From Marinobacter nitratireducens (GTDB lineage Bacteria > Pseudomonadota > Gammaproteobacteria > Pseudomonadales > Oleiphilaceae), in NCBI RefSeq assembly GCF_000708045.1, contig NZ_ANIE01000009.1, positions 517,500 to 581,499 of the forward strand: a DNA stretch of 64,000 bases, given 5' to 3'. Position numbers and translations under genes: made by a program. The notes below the pieces were generated by a model, which was not told the origin of the DNA, did not search any database, and saw only the letters and a list, made by a program, of their open reading frames with translations. Shown here one piece after another: positions 39,774 through 48,952 of the stretch. Each line of letters begins with the position of its first letter. Position 1 is the first letter of the stretch.

Positions 39774-40214
39774 TCAAATACCTGTCTGACGCTCGCGAAT
39801 CTCGGCAAGGGTCTTGCAGTCGATGCAGAGAGTCGCTGTCGGGCGCGCCTCAAGGCGGCGGATGCCGATCTCGACACCACACTGATCGCAGAAACCGTAG
39901 TCGTCTTTGTCGATACGATCGATGGTCTGGTCAATTTTCTTGATCAGCTTGCGCTCTCGATCCCGGGTGCGCAGTTCCAGGCTGAACTCTTCTTCCTGGG
40001 TTGCGCGATCGCTGGGATCCGCGTAGTTTGCCGCATCCTCCTGCATGTGGTGCATGGTGCGGTCAACTTCTTCCATCAGCTCCTGTTTCCATTGCAGAAG
40101 CAGATCCTTGAAGTGCTGCAACATCTCAGCACTCATGTATTCTTCACCCTTCTTCATTTCATAAGGAGTGAAGTTGGTAAAACGTTCGCGTGGTTGTTCT
40201 GCAGTATTTGGCAT
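39774..40214 (-). CDS. dksA: RNA polymerase-binding transcription factor DksA
   Basis: This 146-residue ppGpp cofactor binds the RNA polymerase secondary channel. The coiled-coil tip DPSDRAT (residues 66-72) and four zinc cysteines C109, C112, C130 and C133 (FCDQCG..LCIDCK) are intact, as in E. coli DksA. A GAAGGAG-type region upstream of the ATG is not obvious, but family length supports this start. It is upstream of gluQ on the same strand. Confidence 0.97.
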   Translation of the reverse strand: MPNTAEQPRERFTNFTPYEMKKGEEYMSAEMLQHFKDLLLQWKQELMEEVDRTMHHMQEDAANYADPSDRATQEEEFSLELRTRDRERKLIKKIDQTIDRIDKDDYGFCDQCGVEIGIRRLEARPTATLCIDCKTLAEIRERQTGI

Positions 40215-40394
40215 TGAACCCGGCCTCTAGTCTGTACTTCACAAGAACGCTTTGCTTTCCTTCGCGTGAGCCCCCGTGGCTGCGCGTTTTAAACCCTGGA
40301 TGAAGCAGTCGTCCTGAAACGGGAATTTGCGGAAAATAGCAGATTAGTCACGGGGGTGCCAGCCTTGTGACGTCGACTTTTGTACGGAGATCAC

Positions 40395-41126
40395 ATGAAG
40401 TTTCCAGAACCTCTGGTTGAGGGGCGCCTGATTCGGCGATACAAGCGCTTCCTTGCGGACGTGCAGCTGATGGACGGCTCAGAAGTGACTGCCCACTGCC
40501 CGAATACCGGTTCCATGCTCGGTTGCAAGCCGGACGGTGCACGGGTATGGCTGAGTCAGAGTGATAACCCCAAGCGCAAGCTCAAATACACCTGGGAATT
40601 GGTTGAAACCGCCCCTGGTGAATTTGCATGCATCAACACCGCTCGTCCGAACAGCCAGGCCCGGGAGGCCATTGAGGCTGGACGGGTGAGAGAGCTGGCA
40701 GGTTACAGCCAGTGCCGTGCAGAGGTCCGATATGGCGAAGAAAAAAGTCGAATTGATCTGTTGTTATCGGGGCATGACAGTGCGCCCGACGCCTGGGTGG
40801 AAGTCAAGAATGTCACCCTGGCGGAGAATGGAAACGGGTATTTTCCGGACGCGGTAACGACCCGCGGCCAGAAGCACCTGCGTGAGTTGATGGGGCAGGT
40901 AGCCAACGGAGACCGGGCCGTGTTGTTCTTTCTGGTGAATCACACCGGTATCAACACAGTGCGCCCGGCCGACCATATTGATCCGGCCTACGGGAACCTG
41001 CTGAGGGAGGCGTGCGCAGCGGGTGTGGAAGTGCTCGCTTACCGGGCGTCGCTGGCAGGGGAGGGTGGTAGTCCCTCCGGATCGCTCAGTCTGGGTGAGC
41101 CCGTTGAGGTCATTCTGGCGCCCTGA
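40395..41126 (+). CDS. sfsA: DNA/RNA nuclease SfsA
   Basis: This 243-residue SfsA family protein was named for sugar fermentation stimulation and is now assigned as a nuclease-like protein. Motifs include [30 protein letters not shown] and the restriction-endonuclease-like [23 protein letters not shown] 40395 follows TACGGAG. It is divergent from dksA and convergent with the Rieske gene, whose 3' end overlaps by 17 bases. Confidence 0.93.
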   Translation: MKFPEPLVEGRLIRRYKRFLADVQLMDGSEVTAHCPNTGSMLGCKPDGARVWLSQSDNPKRKLKYTWELVETAPGEFACINTARPNSQAREAIEAGRVRELAGYSQCRAEVRYGEEKSRIDLLLSGHDSAPDAWVEVKNVTLAENGNGYFPDAVTTRGQKHLRELMGQVANGDRAVLFFLVNHTGINTVRPADHIDPAYGNLLREACAAGVEVLAYRASLAGEGGSPSGSLSLGEPVEVILAP

Positions 41127-41481
41127 CCAGAATCATGCCATTGGTTACCCGAACCTCCAGTGCGGTCAATGCATCGCCCTGGCAGGGGCCAGCGATGCAT
41201 TCGCCGGTGCCGGGTTTGAACAGGGCGCCATGGGTGGAACACTGGATGAACAGGTTATCTGCATCCAAAAAGCGGCCGGGCATCCAGTTCAGTTCAATGC
41301 CCAGGTGAGGGCATTGATTGAGGTAGGCTCGGGGCTTGCCATTATCGAGGAAGACAAAGCCGGTTTGTGGGAGGGTGTCCGGCTCCTGCGTTTTCCGAGG
41401 CAAACGAAACTCGGAGAATTGTCCCTGCTCAAGGTCAGCGATGGCACACGCGGGCTGCCAGCAAGCGTTATCCTCACTCAT
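41110..41481 (-). CDS. Small Rieske [2Fe-2S] protein
   Basis: This 123-residue ferredoxin-type protein has both Rieske ligand motifs: C-P-H (NQCPHLG) and C-S-T-H ([16 protein letters not shown]). It has no signal peptide or membrane anchor, so a soluble electron carrier or a NirD/BphF-like subunit role is likely. The redox partner is not in the neighbourhood. ATG overlaps the stop of the pentapeptide-like gene (ATGA), so the two are co-translated. Confidence 0.88.
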   Translation of the reverse strand: MSEDNACWQPACAIADLEQGQFSEFRLPRKTQEPDTLPQTGFVFLDNGKPRAYLNQCPHLGIELNWMPGRFLDADNLFIQCSTHGALFKPGTGECIAGPCQGDALTALEVRVTNGMILVRAPE

Positions 41482-41846
41482 TTCGGCAGAATGGCGTAAC
41501 GCATGCGGGTGCCGTGGTTCAGTGACATGACGATTTCCTCGGCGTCTAGGCGATGTGGGAAATAGCAGCCCGAGATCTTGGCGCTGGCGATGCTGGAACC
41601 TTCCATTCTCGATTTTGCAAAATTGATGCCCCGCAGGTCGGCTCCACGAAAGTAAGCATGTCGGAAATCCAGCCCGGTCGCATCCAGGCCGCGTAAATCC
41701 AACCCGCGGAAATCACCGTGCGCAAGGCTCGGAAGCTCGCTCAATTTTGCTTTTTCGCTGTTGAAGGTCTTAATATCTTCCGCTCGCAGCAGGTCGTAGA
41801 GCGGGTGATCAATCGCGTGTACTTCGGGCTCGTGATGTTCGTCCAT
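41478..41846 (-). CDS. Pentapeptide-repeat-like protein
   Basis: This 122-residue protein has a short central run of A(D/N)LXX-type units (DFRGLDLRGLDATGLDF, then YFRGADLRGINF), about five to seven coils. It is flanked by an acidic His-rich N-terminus (MDEHHEPEVHAIDHPLY) and a C-terminal PHRLDAEEIVMSLNHGTRMRY. Function unknown; the repeat number is too small for a DNA-mimic of the Qnr type. It overlaps the Rieske gene by four bases. AGG precedes the ATG. Confidence 0.75.
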   Translation of the reverse strand: MDEHHEPEVHAIDHPLYDLLRAEDIKTFNSEKAKLSELPSLAHGDFRGLDLRGLDATGLDFRHAYFRGADLRGINFAKSRMEGSSIASAKISGCYFPHRLDAEEIVMSLNHGTRMRYAILPK

Positions 41847-41904
41847 CCTGCACCTCACACTTGTCAGGCCAATGTCTCAAAGGTCTGCACCCAGTGTAGC
41901 CGGC

Positions 41905-43482
41905 CTAGTGGCCTGTCACACCCAGGTGCTGTCGAATCCGGTCCGCCACCGCTTCAGCCACGTGTTCCTCATCAGTGTGCAGATGGATCGTGTGGCTTTT
42001 CTCTTCCGCCGTCAGCTCTTCAAACCAGCTTTGCTGGGCGTCAAGCAGTTCTTCCGTGGCTTCAGAGGCATCGCCTTTACGTTTGCGCACCCACTCTCGA
42101 CGCAGTTCCTCAGGCGCCTCGCAATGAAGCAGGGCGAAGGGCACGCCTTCGTTTTCAGCGATGCCGGCAAACAGGTCGCGTTCTTTCTGTTTCAGGCAGG
42201 CGGCATCAATGATAACGGACAATCCACCGGCAAGCAGTTGATCCGCCAGTTCCGCCAGTCGCTGGTAAGTCTGCTCGTTGGCTTCCGGGCTGTACAGGTC
42301 GGCGCCAATCCCGGATTTGCTGTCGTCCAGCGGGCCAAGTCCATGAAGCCTCTTGCGCTCGACATCTGAACGGAGCCGGATGAGTCCCAGTTCACCGGCC
42401 ATGGACGCACTGACGCAGGTTTTTCCACTGGCAGAAAGCCCGGTGGTTGCCAGCAGGTAATGGTTGGGAATGGCGGTGTAGTCCTCGGCCAGTTGTGCGT
42501 AGGCGCGGTATCGCTCCATCAGCTCGACCTTCTCTGCATCGGAGAGCGACGGATTGCCGAGCGTGAAGAGCGCAATTTTCGCGCGCACCAGCGCCCGGTA
42601 GGTTTTATAGAGCGGAAGCAAAGGCAGGGCCTCAAAATCGCCCCGGTACTCCAGGTAGGTGTTGAGCACCAGATTGGCCAACCCATCCTCGCGCCGGGAT
42701 TCCAGGTCCATCAGCAGAAAGGCCAGGTCGTTAATGACGTCAATCCAGCGGAATGGTTCGTTGAACTCGATGCAGTCGAAAACGGTGGTCTTTCCGTCAA
42801 AGCAGGTGATATTGGCAAGATGAAGATCGCCGTGACACTCCCTGACCATCCCTTCCGCGCGGCGTTTGGCAATGAGGTCGCGGTGACGCTCAAACGTCGA
42901 TTGGGTCCATCCCTCAAGGTTATCCAGCTGCGCAAGCAGCGCTTTGTCATCGATCATTGGCCGAATCTGATCGAAGTTCTCCTGCATGGCGGCGTATACG
43001 GCTTCCGGTGTGCCCAGCGGTTTGTCTTCGGCCACGGGGGGGAGCTGGTCATGGAAATGGGCAACCTGTTGGGCGAGGCTGGCGAGTCGTTCGGACTCCA
43101 GGGCGCCGCTTTCCTGCAGTCGATCGAACAGCTGATTCTGACCAAACTGGCGCATTTTGATCATGTACTCAAAGGCTTCGCCAGAGCCTCCGATAACCGG
43201 TGCCTCAGGTGTGCCGGTCAATGGGATGACTTCCAGGTACAGTTGCTCTGCCAGGCGCCGATTCAGTCGCAATTCTTCCTCGCAGAAATGTTTACGGCGC
43301 GCCAGCGTGGAAAAGTCCAGAAAACCGAAATCGACCGGTTTCTTGATCTTGTAGGCGTAGTCGCCGGTCAGGATGACTTGTGAGATGTGAGTTTCGATAA
43401 CCTGAAAGTCACGGACGGGGTGATCGTACAGATCGGGGTTCTGTAATGCTTTAATCAGCGTGTCCGGTGTTGCCTCGCTCAC
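41905..43482 (-). CDS. Bifunctional phosphotransferase-like / AAA-ATPase kinase fusion
   Basis: This 525-residue protein has two domains. The N-terminal half resembles the APH/choline kinase fold, with HGDLHLANITCFDG and FDCIEFNEPFRWID as catalytic-type motifs. The C-terminal half has a P-loop GLSASGKTCVSASMA and kinase features (RSDVERKRL, VIIDAACLKQKERD). Such fusions are widespread in proteobacteria and unassigned; a small-molecule or protein kinase is likely. An actual aminoglycoside resistance role is doubtful. It is divergent from mrcB. Confidence 0.85.
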   Translation of the reverse strand: MSEATPDTLIKALQNPDLYDHPVRDFQVIETHISQVILTGDYAYKIKKPVDFGFLDFSTLARRKHFCEEELRLNRRLAEQLYLEVIPLTGTPEAPVIGGSGEAFEYMIKMRQFGQNQLFDRLQESGALESERLASLAQQVAHFHDQLPPVAEDKPLGTPEAVYAAMQENFDQIRPMIDDKALLAQLDNLEGWTQSTFERHRDLIAKRRAEGMVRECHGDLHLANITCFDGKTTVFDCIEFNEPFRWIDVINDLAFLLMDLESRREDGLANLVLNTYLEYRGDFEALPLLPLYKTYRALVRAKIALFTLGNPSLSDAEKVELMERYRAYAQLAEDYTAIPNHYLLATTGLSASGKTCVSASMAGELGLIRLRSDVERKRLHGLGPLDDSKSGIGADLYSPEANEQTYQRLAELADQLLAGGLSVIIDAACLKQKERDLFAGIAENEGVPFALLHCEAPEELRREWVRKRKGDASEATEELLDAQQSWFEELTAEEKSHTIHLHTDEEHVAEAVADRIRQHLGVTGH

Positions 43483-43604
43483 AGTGCTCTCCTCGCATTC
43501 CCTGAAATCGGTCGTTATTGTCGATCTATCATAACGGGCAGATTACAGAAATAACACATACTTGCCCTGCCTTCCGAGCACCAGCCTTCGTTATAATCGC
43601 GGGC

Positions 43605-45935
43605 ATGAAAAATAACCGCACTTCCTCTGGATCCAAAAAGAAATCGTCTCGCAAGTCCTCCAGAAACGGCCGGCGCCCCTGGTTCTGGCGGCTGTTCCTC
43701 CGTGTCGCCGTCATCGGGCTGGTGTTGTTGGCGGGGTGGATGGTTTACCTGGATGCGGTGATTACCGATCGCTTCGAAGGTCGCCGTTTTGAGGTTCCCT
43801 CACGGGTGTTTGCCCGGCCGTTGGAGCTCTACGACGGTGCTGGAATCAGTTCCGGGGCTTTGGAACGGGAACTGGAGCTGGCGGGATTCCGCAAGGGCGA
43901 TGGTAACAAGCCTGGAAGCTACCGGCGCAACGGCGGGCACTTCCTGATCAGCACCCGAGGATTCCGTTTTCCGGATGGCGATGAACCACGGCGTCGGCTG
44001 TCGTTGAACATTTATGGAGACCGGATCCAGGATTTTTCCGTGCGTGCCGGAGACCCCGCGGCCATTGTTCGTCTGGAGCCGGCCCAGATTGGGGGCATCT
44101 ACCCGGCTCACAAGGAAGACCGGATACTGGTGCAGCTGGATCAGGTGCCGGCCTTGCTGCCCGCCACGTTGATGGCCGTTGAGGATCGCAACTTTTACGA
44201 CCATGTTGGCATTGCTCCGCTCTCCATTGCCCGCGCCATGCTGGCCAATATCCGGGCCGGCGAAGTTGTGCAGGGCGGCAGCACGCTGACTCAGCAGTTG
44301 GTCAAAAACTTCTTCCTGACGCGCAAGCAGACGCTGGTCCGGAAGGGTAACGAGGCCCTGATGTCGATCCTGCTGGAGCTGCACTATGACAAGGGCGACA
44401 TTCTGGAAACTTATCTCAATGAAGTCTATCTGGGGCAGGCGGGCACCCGGAGTATCAACGGCTTCGGTCTGGCCAGCCAGTTCTATTTCGGGGAGTCGCT
44501 CCGGGATCTAGGCGTCCATCAGATCGCCCTGCTTGTAGGCATGGTCAAGGGACCCAGCTACTACAATCCCCGTCGTCATCCGGAGCGAGCCACGGCGCGT
44601 CGTAATCTTGTGATCTCCGAAATGGAAGAGGCTGGGCTGATTGAGCCGGTTCGTGCTGCCCAGGCCCGGGGCCGGCCGTTGGGTGTCAGCGAGCGGCCTT
44701 CCTACTCGGAAAACCGCTACCCCGCATACATAGACCTGGTTCGCCGACATCTGGCGCGGGATTATCGCGAAGAAGATCTGCGCAGTGAGGGGCTGAGGAT
44801 TTTTACCACTCTGAATCCGGCGATCCAGTACGCCGCTGAATTCGCTGTTAGCAACACGCTGCCAAGGCTCGCAAGTGGGGAAACCCGGAAGGCCCTGGAG
44901 GCGGCTTTGGTGGTTACCGCGAAGGACAGCGGTGAAGTACTCGCGTTGGTGGGTGGCCGGGATCCTCAGTTTGCCGGTTTCAACCGCGCGCTTGATGCCA
45001 GCCGTCCGATCGGGTCACTGGTGAAGCCGTTTGTCTATTTGTCAGCGTTGTCGCGGCCAGACCGTTACACCCTGATCACGCCCCTGCAGGACAAGTCCTT
45101 TGTTCTTGAGTTTGATGATGGCCAGCGCTGGCAACCGAAGAATTACGATGAGAAGGAGCGTGGCGAGATACCCTTACACACGGCGCTGTCCCATTCCTAC
45201 AACCTGCCCACGGTCCGACTCGGCCTGGATGTGGGAGTGGATGTGGTGCGGGAAACCTTGCAGGCCTTCGGGGTAACGTCCCCGATTTCGCCGTATCCCT
45301 CAATGCTGCTGGGCGCGGTATCGATGAACCCGGTAACCGTTGCTCAGATGTACCAGGGGCTTGCGACGTCTGGATTTAATACGCCGTTGCGGACGATTCG
45401 GGAAGTGACCGACGCGGGAGGTGAGCCGTTATCCCGTTACAGTCTGGAGGTCGACCAGGTTGCCGATCCTGCTGCTGTCCACCTTGTACAGTACGCCATG
45501 CAGGAGACCATGCGGGAAGGGACCGGGAAGTCGGCCTACTATACCGTTCCGGACGAGTTGGCGCTGGCAGGCAAGACCGGAACCACCGATGATGGCCGGG
45601 ACTCGTGGTTTGCAGGTTTCAGTGGTGACCTCCTGGCGGTCGCCTGGGTCGGTCGCGATGACAATGGACCCACCTCCCTCACGGGGGCCAGTGGTGCCTT
45701 GCCGGTCTGGTCCAGATTCATGGCGCAGATTCCGCAGCATGGGTTTTCACCGGTCATGCCGGATGGGGTGAACTACCACTGGGTGGATTCAGAGCGCCAG
45801 GCATTGACGGATGAATACTGCGACAATGCCCGGCTCGTTCCCTTTATCGCAGGCAGCGAACCAACCCGTGAGGTTTCCTGTTCCGGGGCTCTGCAACGTC
45901 GAATTCAAGGCTGGTTTGAAGGATTGTTCCGATGA
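43605..45935 (+). CDS. mrcB: Penicillin-binding protein 1B
   Basis: This 776-residue class A PBP has a basic cytoplasmic tail (KKKSSRKSSRNGRR), one TM segment and a UB2H region. The GT51 glycosyltransferase carries AVEDRNFYDHVG and GGSTLTQQLVKNFFL. The transpeptidase has active Ser in SLVK of SRPIGSLVKPF, SYN in SHSYNLPT and KTG in GKTGTTDDGRDSWFAG. It polymerises and crosslinks peptidoglycan. ATG 43605 has no clear ribosome site, and a TATAAT lies just eight bases upstream. It overlaps the next gene by four bases. Confidence 0.95.
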   Translation: MKNNRTSSGSKKKSSRKSSRNGRRPWFWRLFLRVAVIGLVLLAGWMVYLDAVITDRFEGRRFEVPSRVFARPLELYDGAGISSGALERELELAGFRKGDGNKPGSYRRNGGHFLISTRGFRFPDGDEPRRRLSLNIYGDRIQDFSVRAGDPAAIVRLEPAQIGGIYPAHKEDRILVQLDQVPALLPATLMAVEDRNFYDHVGIAPLSIARAMLANIRAGEVVQGGSTLTQQLVKNFFLTRKQTLVRKGNEALMSILLELHYDKGDILETYLNEVYLGQAGTRSINGFGLASQFYFGESLRDLGVHQIALLVGMVKGPSYYNPRRHPERATARRNLVISEMEEAGLIEPVRAAQARGRPLGVSERPSYSENRYPAYIDLVRRHLARDYREEDLRSEGLRIFTTLNPAIQYAAEFAVSNTLPRLASGETRKALEAALVVTAKDSGEVLALVGGRDPQFAGFNRALDASRPIGSLVKPFVYLSALSRPDRYTLITPLQDKSFVLEFDDGQRWQPKNYDEKERGEIPLHTALSHSYNLPTVRLGLDVGVDVVRETLQAFGVTSPISPYPSMLLGAVSMNPVTVAQMYQGLATSGFNTPLRTIREVTDAGGEPLSRYSLEVDQVADPAAVHLVQYAMQETMREGTGKSAYYTVPDELALAGKTGTTDDGRDSWFAGFSGDLLAVAWVGRDDNGPTSLTGASGALPVWSRFMAQIPQHGFSPVMPDGVNYHWVDSERQALTDEYCDNARLVPFIAGSEPTREVSCSGALQRRIQGWFEGLFR

Positions 45936-46516
45936 AATACCGTGTTATTGGTCTCGCAGGTACCTTTTCTGCACTTCTCATTCTGTCTGGCTGCGCGTCC
46001 AGCCCTGGCGGAATCTATGTGCCTATTGGCGGTGAACGTCGAGCGCCCGCGCCGCCCCCGCCCAGTACAAGTACAGAACCAACGGGTTCCGACGAGGCGC
46101 CGGTGTGGCGCAAGAGTGAAATCCCCGATGAGCCAGAACCCTCTCCTGAGGCCGGGGAGAGTGCCTCTCCCAGTTACAGGGATAGCGGGGAGAGCCTGTC
46201 TCCGGCGGCGCTCAGCTTGGTCCGGGAAGCGGAGAGCTACCTGCGGCAGGGGAATACGTCTGCTGCGATTGCGCATCTTGAGCGAGCTCAGCGCATTGCG
46301 CCGCGGTCCGCTGAAGTCTATTTCAAACTGTCTGAGGCCTACGTTGCCAGTGATCGGCTGGGCGCTGCCGAACAGTTCACCCTGAAGGGGCTTTCGGTTG
46401 CTGGAAGTGATACCCATCTGCAACGGTCGGGCTGGCGATTGCTGGCGGATATTCGTCGGGCGAGGGGGAATATTGCCGGGGCGGATCAGGCCGAGGCGCG
46501 AGCCTCGGCACTGTGA
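45932..46516 (+). CDS. TPR lipoprotein, LpoP-like activator of PBP1b
   Basis: This 194-residue lipoprotein has lipobox LSGC with Cys21, then a Pro-rich low-complexity linker (RRAPAPPPPSTSTEP) and a C-terminal TPR region (YLRQGNTSAAIAHLERAQRI..). It overlaps mrcB by ATGA. Pseudomonas LpoP has the same architecture (lipoprotein, linker, TPR), is encoded beside PBP1b and activates it, so the same role is inferred here. The family is unrelated to E. coli LpoB. Confidence 0.82.
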   Translation: MKYRVIGLAGTFSALLILSGCASSPGGIYVPIGGERRAPAPPPPSTSTEPTGSDEAPVWRKSEIPDEPEPSPEAGESASPSYRDSGESLSPAALSLVREAESYLRQGNTSAAIAHLERAQRIAPRSAEVYFKLSEAYVASDRLGAAEQFTLKGLSVAGSDTHLQRSGWRLLADIRRARGNIAGADQAEARASAL

Positions 46517-46522
46517 AGTGGG

Positions 46523-46547
46523 CACCCTGGCCTGGACGGCCAGGGTG
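46523..46547. other. Hairpin between convergent genes
   Basis: A 10-bp stem, CACCCTGGCC (46523-46532) with GGCCAGGGTG (46538-46547), fills the 36-base gap between two stop codons. No U-run is present on either strand, so it is at best a weak bidirectional terminator. Confidence 0.5.
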
Positions 46548-46552
46548 ATTGC

Positions 46553-47485
46553 TTATGGAGCGAGAGGAATATCCTCTGCCGTTACTGTCTCACCGGCCGT
46601 CACGATGACGGTTTGCTTGCCATCGAACTCCAGGGTGTTGTCTGCTTCATTGTCATCGAGCTGACAGCTGTAAGCGACGGTGTATGGCCCTTCTGTGAGG
46701 AAGCCAGCGGTGTAGCTGTAGAGCGCTGTTTCCTGATCGTAAGTGACCGGTATCACCATTAGCGGATTGTCTTCGTTGTTCACGTTCAGATCGGTCGGTG
46801 TGGCATCCTCTCCCGAGAAGACATATGCCGCTCCTTCGTAGCCTTCGCTGCAGTCGGCCAAGGTCTCATCATTGAGACGGGTAGAGTTGATGGTTGCGTA
46901 GTCAACCAGGCCGGTAATGGCCCCCACCTCGAGGTTGTTCACCAGCCGTAGGGAAGGCTTCAGGAGGTAATCGGCCAGCGATTGCCCCTGCGGGTTAACA
47001 ATCGACTTGCTGACGTCGAAGTCGATGGTGAAATCCGTAGTGGTATCCGCAGCGACGACAAAGCCGCCTTTCAGCTTCAGGCCGCTCTGCTCACCTGAGG
47101 GCACGGCGAGTGATTTTTCGACGTCCGGCTCGGACTCCAGCTTCACGTAGGATCCATCGGTGTCGACCATCAGTCGCAGCTCGTCATACTGCCCGGCAGG
47201 AACTTCCTCATCGGTGATCAGTGGTTCGCTAACGCCACCCTGCAGATCCAGCAGATTCCAGGTTTTCGGCTGATCGAACGTGAATTCCACCCAATCACCG
47301 TCTTGTGGCTTGAGGCGGATGCCGGTGAACGACACCGTTACGTCGATAAACTCCATCGCCGGAGCATCGGTGACGTCAAAGGAAACCTGGCCTGTAGACG
47401 AAGAAACGGAACCGTCGCCGCCACCGCATGCCGCAATGCTGGCGGCCAGTGCCGAAATGGTAAAAAGGCGAGTGGTACGATTCAT
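46553..47485 (-). CDS. DUF4382 family lipoprotein
   Basis: This 310-residue lipoprotein starts MNRTTRLFTISALAASIAAC, with lipobox Cys20 followed by GGGDG. The conserved DUF4382 start (GQVSFDVTDAPAMEFIDVTVSFTGI) and a C-terminal carboxypeptidase-regulatory-like beta domain follow. Function unknown; the family is common in marine gammaproteobacteria. AAGGAGG sits six bases before ATG 47485, a very strong ribosome site. It is divergent from the ECF sigma operon. Confidence 0.82.
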   Translation of the reverse strand: MNRTTRLFTISALAASIAACGGGDGSVSSSTGQVSFDVTDAPAMEFIDVTVSFTGIRLKPQDGDWVEFTFDQPKTWNLLDLQGGVSEPLITDEEVPAGQYDELRLMVDTDGSYVKLESEPDVEKSLAVPSGEQSGLKLKGGFVVAADTTTDFTIDFDVSKSIVNPQGQSLADYLLKPSLRLVNNLEVGAITGLVDYATINSTRLNDETLADCSEGYEGAAYVFSGEDATPTDLNVNNEDNPLMVIPVTYDQETALYSYTAGFLTEGPYTVAYSCQLDDNEADNTLEFDGKQTVIVTAGETVTAEDIPLAP

Positions 47486-47700
47486 GTAAACCTCCTTGGG
47501 CTGTCGATTGCGCCGCAGCAAAATTTGCTGCCAGTCATGGTTCAAACGAACAGCGGCCGTGGAGGGTTCCGGCAATTTTATTAACATTGTCTCATTCTGT
47601 GTCCATATGACGGAACGAATCGCCCCTGTAGCCTGTGCAGTCCGCCGACAACTCGGATAGACTGAAGTCTTTCATAACGCCCCTGACAGGTCTTATCGGT

Positions 47701-48288
47701 TTGACCCTGATTCCCTTCAGACTTTCAAAAGCCAAACGCTTCGAGCACCTCGTTGAGCCTCATCTGGACTCGCTATACCGGTTTGCCTACCGTCTCACCG
47801 GTGTTCAGCACGATGCCGAAGACCTGGTTCAGGATGTGCTGGTTAAACTGTACCCGCGGTTAGCCGAGCTTGAAGGCGTCGACAAACCCCGGCCCTGGCT
47901 CAAACGGGTTCTTTATCGTCAGTTTGTCGACCAGTTTCGGCGTCGAGGACGACAGATTGACCGCCCGGTGAGCGAACTGGTCGATGCGGAAAGTCAGATT
48001 GATTGGCTGGACAGCCTGGAATCTGACGCCGCAGGCCCTCAGGCTATTTTTGAGCAGAATCGACTGGGGCCCGCGCTGGATCGTGTGCTGTCCTCATTGC
48101 CGCCGGATCAAAGGACGTTACTGCTGCTGCACGACGTGGATGGCTGGCGACACGACGAAATCGCGTTGGTGCTTGATATCCCGGTTGGCACCGTGAAATC
48201 CCGGTTACACCGCTGTCGTGGGCAGTTGAGAAAAAAACTGCAAAGAGAATTGGAACCAATTCCTCCATCCGGGCGTGTGGAAGTTTGA
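47701..48288 (+). CDS. ECF-type RNA polymerase sigma factor
   Basis: This sigma factor of about 195 residues has sigma-70 region 2 (LYRFAYRLTGVQHDAEDLVQDVLVKLYPRL) and region 4 (LPPDQRTLLLLHDVDGW, then HDEIALVLDIPVGTVKSRLHR). Start TTG 47701 gives a usual family N-terminus; a GTG at 47635 would add 22 residues without ribosome site. It is followed ten bases later by its anti-sigma partner and then by an exported protein and a TPR barrel gene, together forming a probable cell-envelope response operon. Confidence 0.88.
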   Translation: MTLIPFRLSKAKRFEHLVEPHLDSLYRFAYRLTGVQHDAEDLVQDVLVKLYPRLAELEGVDKPRPWLKRVLYRQFVDQFRRRGRQIDRPVSELVDAESQIDWLDSLESDAAGPQAIFEQNRLGPALDRVLSSLPPDQRTLLLLHDVDGWRHDEIALVLDIPVGTVKSRLHRCRGQLRKKLQRELEPIPPSGRVEV

Positions 48289-48298
48289 GGTGATGACT

Positions 48299-48952
48299 AT
48301 GTCCTGTCGGGAAATCCGCATAAGCCTTACGGCCTACATACATGATGAGCTTTCGGAAGAGCAGACCGCTCGGGTCGACGAGCATCTGCACCACTGCGAG
48401 AGCTGTTCGGTTCTGTTTGCTGCCGAGCGCAAGTTGGCCGAGGAGCTGAACCGTCGAACCGCGATACCGGAGCCTACCTCGGATTTCCGACAACGAGTTC
48501 TCGCGAAGGCCACGAAGCAACCCCAGGTGGCCGGCTGGAGTCACGGAGTGCTGGCTGGCGCAGTGGCGGCCGCAATGGTGTTTGGCGTGGCAGTCGGCAT
48601 CTATTTTACCGAGCGCTCTGTCGATACCATGCCGACAGTCGCGGAAGAGACCCTGAAGCCAGTTGAGCAGACTGTCCGGCTGGCGTTTCATTCTGGCGAA
48701 GCTCTGGAAAATGTCACGCTGACGCTGGAGCTGCCGCCCCATGTCGAGTTGGCATCCATGCCCGGTCGCCATGAAGTAAGCTGGGAAGTCAGCCTGGATG
48801 CCGGCGAGAATATGTTGTCATTGCCTCTCAAGGTCCTTTTTCCCGGTTCCGGGGAACTGGTCGCACACATTAATGCGGGAGATCGCCAGAAAACGTTTCG
48901 GGCGGCTATCCCAGCGTTCAATAACCTTCAAACTGGGAGTCCTGCATCATGA
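48299..48952 (+). CDS. Anti-sigma factor with zinc-finger (zf-HC2) domain
   Basis: This 217-residue membrane protein starts MSCREIRISLTAYIHDELSE and has the H-x3-C-x2-C zinc motif (HLHHCESC) of ZAS anti-sigma factors. One TM segment follows (VLAGAVAAAMVFGVAVGIYF), then a periplasmic beta-rich domain. It should hold the upstream ECF sigma at the membrane. GAGG precedes ATG 48299. It overlaps the next gene by four bases (ATGA). Confidence 0.88.
   Translation: MSCREIRISLTAYIHDELSEEQTARVDEHLHHCESCSVLFAAERKLAEELNRRTAIPEPTSDFRQRVLAKATKQPQVAGWSHGVLAGAVAAAMVFGVAVGIYFTERSVDTMPTVAEETLKPVEQTVRLAFHSGEALENVTLTLELPPHVELASMPGRHEVSWEVSLDAGENMLSLPLKVLFPGSGELVAHINAGDRQKTFRAAIPAFNNLQTGSPAS

Noticed and set aside
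41905..43482. Aminoglycoside resistance gene
   Set aside because: The N-terminal half has the APH-like kinase fold, but this fusion family is a common chromosomal protein without demonstrated drug modification.
46523..46547. Hairpin as a true intrinsic terminator
   Set aside because: The stem is strong but there is no U-run on either strand, so it was listed only as a hairpin.
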